64,000 nt of DNA from DATKZM01 sp035527975. Its GTDB lineage: Bacteria; Pseudomonadota; Alphaproteobacteria; JAPULJ01. Below the pieces are notes generated by a model. That model did not search any database. It had not been told where the DNA came from and worked only from the letters and a program-made list of their open reading frames with translations. The position numbers were made by a program, and so were the translations under genes. Of this stretch, positions 7,918 to 15,806 are shown piece after piece; the first letter of the stretch is position 1, and each line of letters begins with the position of its first letter. Location: positions 86,670 to 150,669 of the forward strand of contig DATKZM010000030.1 of NCBI GenBank assembly GCA_035527975.1, in the 5' to 3' direction.

Positions 7918-9102
7918 TTACCGCGGCGCGTAGACGGCGCGCTTCTCGGCGATGCCCTTGAGTTCGAACTCGCCGAGCAGGTGAAAATTTCCGCCGTGGG
8001 TCGCGGCGAAGGTCGCGGAGGCGAGCACGCCTTCGTCGAGCCCGCGCGTCAACCCCTCAATGCGGCTGGCGAGGTTGACCGCCGGGCCGATAACGGTGAA
8101 GTCGAGCCGGTTTGCGCCGCCCACATTGCCGTAGAGAAGATCGCCAAAGTGAAGCGCGATGCCGCAATCGATCTTTTCCTTGCCCGCGGAGGCCCGGGCC
8201 GCGTTGAGCGCGACAAGCGCGGTCTGCGCCGCCCTGGCGGCAGCGAGGGCATGCCGCGCCGCGTCCGCTTCGTTGTCGTCGCCGTCTTCGTCCCTGGGCA
8301 CGAAGATCGCCATCACGGCGTCGCCGATGAATTTCAGGATTTCACCGCCCTCGCCTTCGATCGCCTGCGCCACGGCGTCGAAATAGTCGTTCAGCAGATC
8401 GATCAGCGCGTTTCCCGGCAAAGTCTCGGAGAGCGGGGTGAAGCCGCGCAGATCGCAGAACCAGATCGCCGCGCGGATGGTCTCTTGCGCGCCGCGCCTG
8501 ATCGCGCCTTGAAGCACCCGCGTGCCCGCGACCGGCCCGACATAGGTGTCCATCAGCGTCTTGGCGAGATGGCGGAGATAAAGCGTCTCCATTGCCGGGG
8601 CGAGGTCGCCCGCGATGCCTTCCAGTACCGCGATATCGTCGTCGCCGAAGCCGCCTTTGCGGTCGGTCGCATAGCTCACCGCCTTGTGGGCGCCGTCGGA
8701 GAAGGTAACGGGAATGACGATGTAGTCGGTGAGCCCGGCCGCGCGGAGATCGGGAAGCACGGTAAACTCGCCGTCCTGGGGCGGTGTTTCCAGATCGCAG
8801 CGCACGCTGCGGCCTTCGTTGTAGACAATGAACAGCGGGCTGTTGCGGAAGACGGCTTCACCGTCCTCGGTCTGACGGTATTGCCGAAAACTGAGCCCCT
8901 TGCCGTACTCCCACAGGGTGGAGAAGCTGTCGACCTGGGGATGCAGGCTCGGCACGCCGGTGGTAAAGCGCACAATCGGTAGACCCAAGGCACGCAGGCG
9001 TTCGACGAGGGCGGTATCGAACTCGGCCGAGTTGGCGATGAACCGGCCCTCGGTGCGCAGCCAGCTGCGCAGCGTCTCGATCTGGGATTGGCGGTCGGAC
9101 AT
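7918..9102 (-). CDS. Adenylate/guanylate cyclase (class III)
   Basis: Soluble protein of 394 residues. The N-terminal about 200 residues look like a GAF-type sensor (LHPQVDSFSTLWEYGKG, VIPVTFSDGAHKAVSYATDRKGGF). The C-terminal class III catalytic domain starts near residue 215: AAIWFCDLRGFTPLSE carries the first metal Asp, LKFIGDAVMAIF the second with the adenine-site Lys, and DFTVIGPAVNLASRIE the transition-state Asn and Arg. All catalytic positions look intact, so it should make cAMP. The gene starts 44 bp after the flavoprotein gene on the same strand and may be the distal gene of that operon. A crp-like gene lies at 39.8 kb and could be the effector. No membrane segments are seen. Confidence 0.85.
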   Translation of the reverse strand: MSDRQSQIETLRSWLRTEGRFIANSAEFDTALVERLRALGLPIVRFTTGVPSLHPQVDSFSTLWEYGKGLSFRQYRQTEDGEAVFRNSPLFIVYNEGRSVRCDLETPPQDGEFTVLPDLRAAGLTDYIVIPVTFSDGAHKAVSYATDRKGGFGDDDIAVLEGIAGDLAPAMETLYLRHLAKTLMDTYVGPVAGTRVLQGAIRRGAQETIRAAIWFCDLRGFTPLSETLPGNALIDLLNDYFDAVAQAIEGEGGEILKFIGDAVMAIFVPRDEDGDDNEADAARHALAAARAAQTALVALNAARASAGKEKIDCGIALHFGDLLYGNVGGANRLDFTVIGPAVNLASRIEGLTRGLDEGVLASATFAATHGGNFHLLGEFELKGIAEKRAVYAPR

Positions 9103-9146
9103 GGCGGCAGGCTCATTCCATAGAGGGCGCGAACCGGTTCAGTTCT

Positions 9147-10541
9147 TCACAGAACCTGCGCCGCCGCGGCGCGTCCGGCAAGCCGGCCGAGCACCGTCGC
9201 GGTCAGCAGCCCATTGCCCGAGAGATAGCCTGAAACGTGGGGACCCGAGATCCCGCAGGCTGCCCCGCCGCCGGCAAAGAGGTTGGGCAATGCCGTTCCA
9301 TCCTCGCGCAGCACCCGCCCCTCGGTGTCGACCACCAGCCCGCCTTGCGTGTGCAAGAGCGCCGCGGTCACGCGGACGGCGTAGTAGGGCGGGGCGAGCG
9401 CGGGCTGGCCGGAGAAATCGCGGCCGAACGGGCAGGCGCCGTTGCCTGCCGCCAAGGCTTGGGTCTCTGCCATGGTGCGGACGAGCGCTTCGGCCGGCAG
9501 CCCGGTCGCCTCGGCAAGCGCTTCAGGCGTGCCCGCTGTCTTCACCGCGCCGGCCTCGAAGGCAGTGCGGTAATCGTCGAAGGTCATGCCGAGGTCGTGG
9601 ATGCGGGCGTCGTAGATGTCGAAGGCGATACCGTCGGGTTGCGCCTGCACCGAAACTGCTTGCTCCGAATAGCCCTGGTGCTCGTTGGAGAAGCGCGCAC
9701 CGTGTGCGTTGACCTGGACGCCGCCCTCCATCATCAGCGCCCAGGTGATCTGGATGCCGTGTGGATGGGCGATCGAGCCGTGGCCCTGATAGCCGCTCAT
9801 GTCGCGGCTCGCAGCGCCCAGCGCGGCGCCCCAATTGATGCCCTCGCCCTGATTGCCCGCATGGCCGAAATAGAGCGCGTCGGCGATTTCGGGGATGTTA
9901 CGCGCGACCATCGCCGCATTGCCGCCAAAGCCGTTGCAGGCGAGCAGGAGCGCGCCGCAGCCGAGGTCTTCGTGGCTGCCGTCGGGACGCTCGTATCGTA
10001 GCCCGTGGACGCGCGCGCTTTCGTCGGCAAAGAGCGCCGTGACATGGGCGTCGCAGAGGATCTCGATGCCGGCCGTCTCGGCGGCGCTGCGCAACGCGTC
10101 CATCAGCGCCTGGCCGGTCTTGCCCGGCGGGGCGTGCATGCGCAGGCGCGAATGACCCGGATAGCGGAAGCCCTCGACCAGTTCGAGCGGGATGCCGCGG
10201 TCGTGTGCCAACCAGTCGATGGTCGGTCCCGAGGCGCGGGCGATCGCCTCGACCATCGCCGGATCGTTAAGGTCCTTGGCCTTGCGCCGGAGATCGCCGG
10301 CGAATAGCTCGGGCGTGTCGTCGATGCCTTTCGCCGCCTGGATGCGCGTGCCGGCGGCGGGGATCATGCCCGAGGACATGGCGGTCGAGCCCATCGGGAT
10401 GGGGTCGCGCTCCAGCACCACGACTTCCGCGCCCGCTTCGGAGGCCGCCAGCGCCGCCGTCAGCCCGCAGGCCCCCGCCCCGACGATGACCAGCGGCACG
10501 GTGAGGGCGAACTCGGCGTCGTCGGGGCTGAGGATCGTCAT
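9147..10541 (-). CDS. FAD-dependent oxidoreductase, fumarate reductase/KsdD flavoprotein family
   Basis: Flavoprotein of 464 residues. It has an N-terminal dinucleotide-binding fold (VIVGAGACGLTAALAASEAGAEVVVLERD), the GSTAMSSGMIPAAG loop of FAD_binding_2 proteins, and C-terminal LFAGGGAACGISGPHVSGYLSGNGLLTATVLGR that closes the FAD site. Relatives reduce or introduce C=C bonds next to carbonyl groups (fumarate reductase, urocanate reductase, tricarballylate and 3-ketosteroid dehydrogenases). It is the last member of the GntR-headed operon, 21 bp after the first NodB-like gene. A plausible role is reduction of an activated double bond in an unsaturated imide or dicarboxylate; this is inference from context. 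Confidence 0.8.
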   Translation of the reverse strand: MTILSPDDAEFALTVPLVIVGAGACGLTAALAASEAGAEVVVLERDPIPMGSTAMSSGMIPAAGTRIQAAKGIDDTPELFAGDLRRKAKDLNDPAMVEAIARASGPTIDWLAHDRGIPLELVEGFRYPGHSRLRMHAPPGKTGQALMDALRSAAETAGIEILCDAHVTALFADESARVHGLRYERPDGSHEDLGCGALLLACNGFGGNAAMVARNIPEIADALYFGHAGNQGEGINWGAALGAASRDMSGYQGHGSIAHPHGIQITWALMMEGGVQVNAHGARFSNEHQGYSEQAVSVQAQPDGIAFDIYDARIHDLGMTFDDYRTAFEAGAVKTAGTPEALAEATGLPAEALVRTMAETQALAAGNGACPFGRDFSGQPALAPPYYAVRVTAALLHTQGGLVVDTEGRVLREDGTALPNLFAGGGAACGISGPHVSGYLSGNGLLTATVLGRLAGRAAAAQVL

Positions 10542-10562
10542 GGCCGCCGCCGCGCCACGCGC

Positions 10563-11486
10563 CTAGCTCTGCCCCTTGAACACCGCCAGGATCTCCGCAC
10601 CGGTGGCGGGCCAGACGCCGTCATGGCCCATGATGTGCGTGAGCGCGGCGTCCAGGAACTTGATCCGGTGGGGCTGGCCCGACATCCAGGGATGGATGGT
10701 GAGCGCCATGATGCGGCCGCCTTGCGTCTCGGTCTCGCGGTAGAGCACGTCGAACTGGTCGCAGATCTGGTCGACGAACTGCTGCTCGGAATGATGGTTC
10801 TGGCCCATGATCGTCTGATCGTCGATCTCGAAGGCGTGCGGCATCGAGTGGATTGTTCCGTGCCTGGTCTTCATCGCATATGGCATGTCGTCGTTGATCC
10901 AGTCGCAGACGTATTCGATGCCCTCGGCCGCCACGAGGTCGAGCGTGTTGTCCGATTGCGATTTGGCAGGCGAGAGCCAGCCGGTGATGGTTTGGCCCGA
11001 GGTTTCGCGCAGCACGCTCAGGGATTCCTGGACCAGCGCCTTTTCATCCGCCTCGGCGAGCCCGCCGTAGTGGAGCTTACCCATATCGACGCCGTTCGCG
11101 ATCACCTCCCAGCCGCGCGCGTTGATCTCGTCGATGAGCAGCGGATAGCGCTGGGCGATCTTGGAATTGACGGCGACCGAGGCCTTGATGCCGAGCTTGT
11201 CGAGCAGCTTGAAGACGCGGAAGACGCCGACCCGGTTGCCATAGTCGCGCAGCGTGTAATGGCGTAAATCGGGATAGGGCGTCACCATGCCGCCCGGCGC
11301 CTTGAAGGGCTGGGCCGGCTGGTTGAGCGGGAAGAATTCCAGCGCCGGGACGACCCAGAGTGCGATGCGTGCGCCGTTCGGCCAGGTGACGGCAGGTCGC
11401 TTCTGCAGGATCGACCATTCGTAACGGTCGTGATCCATGCCGTAGCCGCGCCTGGGGTACTTCAGATAGTCGTCGGGGAGCGCCAT
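10563..11486 (-). CDS. NodB-fold hydrolase (polysaccharide deacetylase family; allantoinase/cyclic-imide hydrolase-like) 1
   Basis: Protein of 307 residues in the cytosolic branch of the polysaccharide deacetylase superfamily. It shows the N-terminal WPNGARIALWVVPALEFFPL strand, RDYGNRVGVFRVFKLLDKLGIKASVAVNS, and the C-terminal LTIHPWMSGQPHRIKFLD block shared with PuuE-type allantoinases and cyclic-imide hydrolases. There is no signal peptide, which argues against a cell-wall deacetylase. It is a divergent paralogue of the next gene upstream (gap 4 bp), with the same length and block order; the two may act on different ring substrates or as a hetero-oligomer. Next to an isochorismatase-like amidase, ring-opening imidase activity is the best guess. 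Confidence 0.75.
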   Translation of the reverse strand: MALPDDYLKYPRRGYGMDHDRYEWSILQKRPAVTWPNGARIALWVVPALEFFPLNQPAQPFKAPGGMVTPYPDLRHYTLRDYGNRVGVFRVFKLLDKLGIKASVAVNSKIAQRYPLLIDEINARGWEVIANGVDMGKLHYGGLAEADEKALVQESLSVLRETSGQTITGWLSPAKSQSDNTLDLVAAEGIEYVCDWINDDMPYAMKTRHGTIHSMPHAFEIDDQTIMGQNHHSEQQFVDQICDQFDVLYRETETQGGRIMALTIHPWMSGQPHRIKFLDAALTHIMGHDGVWPATGAEILAVFKGQS

Positions 11487-11490
11487 CGGA

Positions 11491-12405
11491 TCAGGCCCCC
11501 TGATACTTGGCGATATCGGCCGTGGCCGTATCGTAGTGATGTTCCAGATACCACTGGGCGATCTCGCGGCCCGTCGTCACCCAAACATCGTCATGGCCGG
11601 TGATGTATTCGAGCGCCTCGGCGAAGGGCTGGATGCGGTGGGGCTGGCCGACTGCGTAAGCGTGGAGCGGAATGCACATGACAGTGCCGCTCTCCGCGCC
11701 TTCTTCGTAGAGCTGATCGAAATTCGCCTTCAGCATGTCGGCGTAGCGGCGCGGGGCCTGGAAGTTGAAGTTGTAGACGATGATGTCGTTCATCTCGAGC
11801 GAGTAGGGGATCGAGATGAAGCGGCCGTCTTTCACGTTTACCGGCTGGGGCTGGTCGTCGCAGAAGAGATCGCAGGTATAAAGCAGCCCGTACTCGGCGA
11901 GCAGGTCCATGGTGCGTTCGGTATGGGTGAGCGCCGGCGCCAGCCAGCCCGCGATCATTTGCCCGGTGTGCTTTTTCACCGTCGCGATCGCGTCCTCGAT
12001 GATGGCGCGCTCTTGGCCCTCGTCCATGTCGTAGCAGTAGCGGGTGTTGTAGATGCCGTGGGAGTAGAACTCCCAGCCGCGCTTGGCGCATTCGGCGATC
12101 AGTTCGGGATGGTGCTCGCACAGCGCCACGTTGAGCGAGACGCTGCCGCGCACGCCGCAGCGGTCCATCACCTCCATCATCCGCCAGTGCCCGGCGCGGT
12201 TGCCGTAATCGCGCTGGGCGTAAGGCAGGATCGCCGGGGTCGGCCGCGGCCAGGGCGTGCGCTTGGGGTTTGTCGGTGGGTCGAGCTCGTAGAACTCGAT
12301 GTTGGGCGCCACCCATAAGGCGACGCGGGCGCCGTTCGGCCATTCCAGTTTCGGGCGGTCCTTGTAGGGCCAGTAATCGTAGAGCCCGGGATCTTCCTTC
12401 TGCAT
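11491..12405 (-). CDS. NodB-fold hydrolase (polysaccharide deacetylase family; allantoinase/cyclic-imide hydrolase-like) 2
   Basis: Protein of 304 residues, paralogous to its downstream neighbour: WPNGARVALWVAPNIEFYEL, RDYGNRAGHWRMMEVMDRCGVRGSVSLN, MIAGWLAPALTHTERTMDLLAEYGL and LHAYAVGQPHRIQPFAEAL. It has no export signal. The GQPHR block is kept but the preceding HP pair of the paralogue is HA here, so the metal or substrate site may differ. Known relatives hydrolyse cyclic amides (allantoin, succinimide-like imides). The gene starts 14 bp after the amidase gene in the same operon. Confidence 0.75.
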   Translation of the reverse strand: MQKEDPGLYDYWPYKDRPKLEWPNGARVALWVAPNIEFYELDPPTNPKRTPWPRPTPAILPYAQRDYGNRAGHWRMMEVMDRCGVRGSVSLNVALCEHHPELIAECAKRGWEFYSHGIYNTRYCYDMDEGQERAIIEDAIATVKKHTGQMIAGWLAPALTHTERTMDLLAEYGLLYTCDLFCDDQPQPVNVKDGRFISIPYSLEMNDIIVYNFNFQAPRRYADMLKANFDQLYEEGAESGTVMCIPLHAYAVGQPHRIQPFAEALEYITGHDDVWVTTGREIAQWYLEHHYDTATADIAKYQGA

Positions 12406-12419
12406 GCGGCTCTACTCGC

Positions 12420-13094
12420 TCAATTGGGCGCAGACCAGTCCGCCAGATAGCCGATCACGTCGGCCGCGGGCACGACGTCGGCGTATTTGATCGCCATGTC
12501 GTAGAGGTTCGAAAAATGCGGGCTCTCATGCTTGTCGGCGACGCACTCCTCGGCGACCACGGTGCGGTAGCCGCGCGACAGGCTGTCGACGCAGGTCGCG
12601 CGCACGCAGCCGCTGGTCGAGCCGCCGGTCAGCACCAGCGTGTCGCATTGGTGCCAGATCAACAGCGACTGCAGGTTGGTCTCGTGAAAGGCCGAGGCCA
12701 TGCGCTTGTTGATGATGACGTCGCGCACCTTGTCGATCTTGAGGCGGTCGTCGAATTCGGAGCGCCGCGAGCCGGCCTTGATGTTTTGCAGCGAATCGGG
12801 CGTGTCGGTGCGCGTGCCCCAGATGCCGCAATCCTCGCCTGAGTCCATATAGGCGACGTAGGTCCAGACAACCGGGATCGCCTTCGAGCGTGCGAGATCG
12901 GAGATCTCGTTCACGTACTCCATCTGCTTGGGATCGGTCTCGTAGGCGGTCTTGAACTCGCCGACATTGGTGTAGGACTTCTGCAGATCGATGTTGACGA
13001 TCGCGGGCTTGCGGCCGAAGCCAAAGCGCGGGCGGGTCGGGTTCGCCTTGATCTCCTCATAGAGCTGGCGCGCCGTCTTGTCCGATGTTTCCAT
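12420..13094 (-). CDS. Isochorismatase-family amidohydrolase (N-carbamoylsarcosine/maleamate amidase-like)
   Basis: Cysteine hydrolase of 224 residues. The start at 13094 (METSDKTARQLYEEI) was chosen over the upstream in-frame ATG at 13259 because it removes overlap with the lyase gene. The catalytic triad is intact: Asp36 in IVNIDLQKSY, Lys130 in INKRMASAF and Cys163 in GGSTSGCVRATCVD, the latter being the hallmark of N-carbamoylsarcosine and maleamate amidases rather than isochorismatases. Expected chemistry is hydrolysis of a terminal amide to acid plus ammonia. Placed between the NodB-like hydrolases and the lyase, it fits the half-amidase step of imide breakdown. Confidence 0.82.
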   Translation of the reverse strand: METSDKTARQLYEEIKANPTRPRFGFGRKPAIVNIDLQKSYTNVGEFKTAYETDPKQMEYVNEISDLARSKAIPVVWTYVAYMDSGEDCGIWGTRTDTPDSLQNIKAGSRRSEFDDRLKIDKVRDVIINKRMASAFHETNLQSLLIWHQCDTLVLTGGSTSGCVRATCVDSLSRGYRTVVAEECVADKHESPHFSNLYDMAIKYADVVPAADVIGYLADWSAPN

Positions 13095-13107
13095 GGCTCC
13101 GTCTCCC

Positions 13108-14001
13108 CTAATCCTCATCGCTCGTGTAGCGCTTGCCCATGGCAAGCATGGCCTTGGTGCCGAGCAGCGCCTGCAATGCGTCGAAGTCGAGCATGTGGCC
13201 GCGCCAGGGCTCGGTGGTGCCGTGTTCGGCCAGGCTGGCAAAATAAGCGCGCAGCGCATGGCCGACCGCGCGCGCGGTGCCGCCGGGAAAGATCACCAGC
13301 GAAAAGCCGAGCGCCTGCAACGCTTCAGCGTCGAGGCTCGGCGTCTTGCCGCCCTCGACCATGTTGGCCATCAACGGGACGGTATCGCCGAGCCGCGCGA
13401 CCATCGCGCGCATTTCATCTTCGCTGCGCGGCGCTTCGACGAACAGCAGGTCGGCGCCGGCCTCGGCATAAAGCGCGGCGCGGTCGAGCGCCGGCTCGAA
13501 CCCTTCGACGCCGATCGCATCGGTTCGGGCAATGATGAGCGTATCCTCGTCGGCGCGCGCATCGAGGGCGGCCTTTATCTTGCCGACCATTTCGTTGACG
13601 TCGACGAGCTCCTTGTTGTCCAGGTGGCCGCAGCGTTTGGGAAATGTCTGGTCCTCGATTTGGATCGCCGAGGCGCCCAGGCGCTCGAACAGCTTGACCG
13701 TGCGGATCACGTTGAGCGCGTTGCCGAAACCGGTATCGGCGTCGACGATGAGCGGGATCGCGATGCGCTCGCGGATCGCCGAGATTGTTGCCGCGACCTC
13801 CTCCATGCCGACGAGGCCGATATCGGGCCGCCCGAAGCGGGCGTAAGCGATCGAGGCGCCGGAGAGATAGGCGGCGCGAAAGCCCGCCTCCTCGACCAAC
13901 AGCGCCGTGAACGCGTCGTAGCAGCCAGGGGCCAACACGATCTCCGCGCCGGCGAGCATGGCGCGGAGTGTTTCGTCGTTGCGGGTAACAGCGACGTTCA
14001 T
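13108..14001 (-). CDS. Isocitrate lyase/PEP mutase superfamily lyase (2,3-dimethylmalate/2-alkylmalate lyase-like)
   Basis: TIM-barrel lyase of 297 residues. The ATG at 14001 overlaps the stop of the small hydratase subunit by 4 bp; the longer frame to 14187 is an overlap artefact. Motifs are APGCYDAFTALLVEEAGF, DADTGFG near 88-94 for Mg binding, QIEDQ, and KRCGH at 122-126 with the catalytic Cys124. The Cys loop distinguishes C-C lyases (isocitrate, methylisocitrate, alkylmalate) from PEP mutases. Directly next to a LeuCD-like hydratase the gene pair mimics the dimethylmaleate hydratase plus dimethylmalate lyase steps of nicotinate fermentation. Oxaloacetate decarboxylase or methylisocitrate lyase are alternatives. 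Confidence 0.82.
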   Translation of the reverse strand: MNVAVTRNDETLRAMLAGAEIVLAPGCYDAFTALLVEEAGFRAAYLSGASIAYARFGRPDIGLVGMEEVAATISAIRERIAIPLIVDADTGFGNALNVIRTVKLFERLGASAIQIEDQTFPKRCGHLDNKELVDVNEMVGKIKAALDARADEDTLIIARTDAIGVEGFEPALDRAALYAEAGADLLFVEAPRSEDEMRAMVARLGDTVPLMANMVEGGKTPSLDAEALQALGFSLVIFPGGTARAVGHALRAYFASLAEHGTTEPWRGHMLDFDALQALLGTKAMLAMGKRYTSDED

Positions 14002-14498
14002 GCCGCTTGCCCTTTGAGCTTTTTCTTCAGATGCGGCAGCAAACCGCCGTCGGCGATCATCGTGAGGAGATGCGGCGGGATCGGCTCGCAGGTAAAGCTC
14101 TCGCCCCTGCGGGTGATGGTGATTGAACCTGCTGCCGGATCGAGGGTCAGTGTGTCGCCAGCGGCGATCTTGCCAGCGTCGGGACAAACCAGCGCGGGCA
14201 GGCCGAGATTGATGGCGTTACGGTAGAAGATGCGGGCAAAGGACTTGGCGATCAGCGCCGCAACGCCGAGCTCGATCAGCGCCTGGGCGGCCTGTTCGCG
14301 CGACGAGCCCATGCCGAAATTCTCGCCTGCCACCACGATGTCCCCGGGCTTGACGTTCGCCGCAAACGCCGGATCGACAGATTCCAGGCAATGCCGCGCC
14401 AGCTCGGCCAGCGAGCCCTTCATGTAGATGCCCGGCGCCAACACGTCGGTGTCGACATTGTCCTCGAACACCCAGGCACGGCCGGTGAGCGCGGTCAT
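13998..14498 (-). CDS. Aconitase-family hydratase, small subunit (LeuD/DmdB-like)
   Basis: Swivelling-domain subunit of 166 residues: DNVDTDVLAPGIYMKG, ENFGMGSSREQAAQAL and SFARIFYRNAINLGLPAL are the conserved LeuD-type blocks that carry substrate-binding Ser and Arg. It overlaps the large subunit by 4 bp upstream and the lyase by 4 bp downstream, so all three are translationally coupled and almost certainly work together. Substrate in the IPM isomerase class can be isopropylmalate, homoaconitate, maleate, citraconate or dimethylmaleate. The operon context argues against leucine synthesis, since no leuA or leuB is present. Confidence 0.86.
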   Translation of the reverse strand: MTALTGRAWVFEDNVDTDVLAPGIYMKGSLAELARHCLESVDPAFAANVKPGDIVVAGENFGMGSSREQAAQALIELGVAALIAKSFARIFYRNAINLGLPALVCPDAGKIAAGDTLTLDPAAGSITITRRGESFTCEPIPPHLLTMIADGGLLPHLKKKLKGQAA

Positions 14499-15799
14499 GC
14501 GGCTTTCTCCAACAGCATGGGCCGCGGATCGGTGATGTGGCCGGCAACTGCCGCGGCGGCAACCGTGTAGGGGGAGGCGAGATAGACCTGGCTGTCGGCA
14601 TGGCCCATGCGGCCTTTGAAGTTTCGCGCCGTGGAGGAAATGCAGACCTCGCCGGCCGCCAGCACCCCCGCGCCATAGCCCGCGCAGGCGCCGCAGCCGC
14701 TCGGCATCAGGATGGCGCCGGCCTCGGTCAGCGTCGCCAGCGTGCCGTCGGCGGCGGCTTCGCTGGTGATCCGTACCGAAGCGGGGGCAACCAGAAGGCG
14801 CACGCCGCGCGCCACCTTGCGGCCGCGCAGGATCGCCGCGGCCATGTGGAGGTCGCTCAGCTTGGCCCCGGTGCAGGCGCCGATATAGGCCTGGTCGATT
14901 TTGACCGCGCCATGCGCGTCGGCGTCGGCGGCGTTCTCCGGGCTGTGCGGGGCGGCGACCTGGGGCGCCAGCGTGCCCGCGTCGAATGTGTGGACCGCCT
15001 CGATCTCGGCGCCCGGATCGCTCTTCCAGCCGAGTGCATCATCAGCCACATCCGCGCCTGTCCCGCGCAGATATTCGAGTGTCACGGCGTCGGGCGCGAT
15101 CAGCCCGACCTTGCCGCCAAGCTCGGCCGCCATGTTGGAAAGCACCATGCGCTCGACCATCGGCATCGCCGCAATGGCGGGGCCGGCATACTCGATCGCC
15201 TTGTAGTTGCCAACGCCCATGCCGAGCGCACCGCAAAGCTTCAGCATCATGTCCTTTGCCGCCAGACCTTCGCCCAGCGAACCGGTCCATTCGATGCGGA
15301 TCGTCGGGGGCACGCGCACCCAGATCTCGCCCGTCGCCATCACGCCCGCCATCTCGGTCGCGCCGATGCCGATCATGAAGGCGCCGAAGGCTCCGCCCGT
15401 CGTGGAGTGCGAATCGCCGCCCGCGACAAAAATGCCGGGCTTCAGATGCCCCCGCTCGGGCAGCACGATATGGCAGATGCCCTGCATGTCGTAAAAGGCC
15501 TCGACGCCCTTCTCGGCCACCCATTTGCGGGTGAGGTCGAGGATGGCGGCGCTCTCGGCATCGACCGCGGGGACGTAGTGATCGGTGATGACGACGACCT
15601 TGGACGGATCCCAAATCTCGGCGCCGATTTCCGCGAGCTTGGGCACCAGGCGCCGCGGTCCGCTGGAATCGTGGACCATGGCCAGATCGACCTTGGCCGT
15701 GATGATCTCACCCGGCTTGACCAAGGGCAGGCCCGCTGCCCGGGCACACAGTTTTTCCGCCAGTGTCATAGCCGGGGTCATCGCCAAAGTTGTCACCAT
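14495..15799 (-). CDS. Aconitase-family hydratase, large subunit (LeuC/DmdA-like)
   Basis: Protein of 434 residues with the [4Fe-4S] ligands Cys309 (GACTGAKLSD), Cys369 and Cys372 (SGCGAC). The GGDSHSTTGGAFGAFMIGIGATEMA block is the large-subunit hallmark. Two N-terminal ATGs compete (15799, or 15781/15769 downstream); the first is only 7 bp after the gntR stop. Family enzymes add or move water across a C=C bond of dicarboxylates. Context with an alkylmalate-type lyase suggests hydration of an alkylmaleate to an alkylmalate. Maleate hydratase and citraconate hydratase are close alternatives; true isopropylmalate isomerase is unlikely here. Confidence 0.86.
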   Translation of the reverse strand: MVTTLAMTPAMTLAEKLCARAAGLPLVKPGEIITAKVDLAMVHDSSGPRRLVPKLAEIGAEIWDPSKVVVITDHYVPAVDAESAAILDLTRKWVAEKGVEAFYDMQGICHIVLPERGHLKPGIFVAGGDSHSTTGGAFGAFMIGIGATEMAGVMATGEIWVRVPPTIRIEWTGSLGEGLAAKDMMLKLCGALGMGVGNYKAIEYAGPAIAAMPMVERMVLSNMAAELGGKVGLIAPDAVTLEYLRGTGADVADDALGWKSDPGAEIEAVHTFDAGTLAPQVAAPHSPENAADADAHGAVKIDQAYIGACTGAKLSDLHMAAAILRGRKVARGVRLLVAPASVRITSEAAADGTLATLTEAGAILMPSGCGACAGYGAGVLAAGEVCISSTARNFKGRMGHADSQVYLASPYTVAAAAVAGHITDPRPMLLEKAA

Positions 15800-15806
15800 T
15801 GCCGCC

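Noticed and set aside
9147..10541. 3-ketosteroid dehydrogenase annotation for the flavoprotein
   Set aside because: Only general FAD_binding_2 motifs are visible and no steroid genes are near; the broad family call is safer.
14495..15799. LeuC/LeuD-like genes as leucine biosynthesis isopropylmalate isomerase
   Set aside because: No leuA or leuB nearby, and the genes are translationally coupled to an alkylmalate-type lyase under a GntR regulator.
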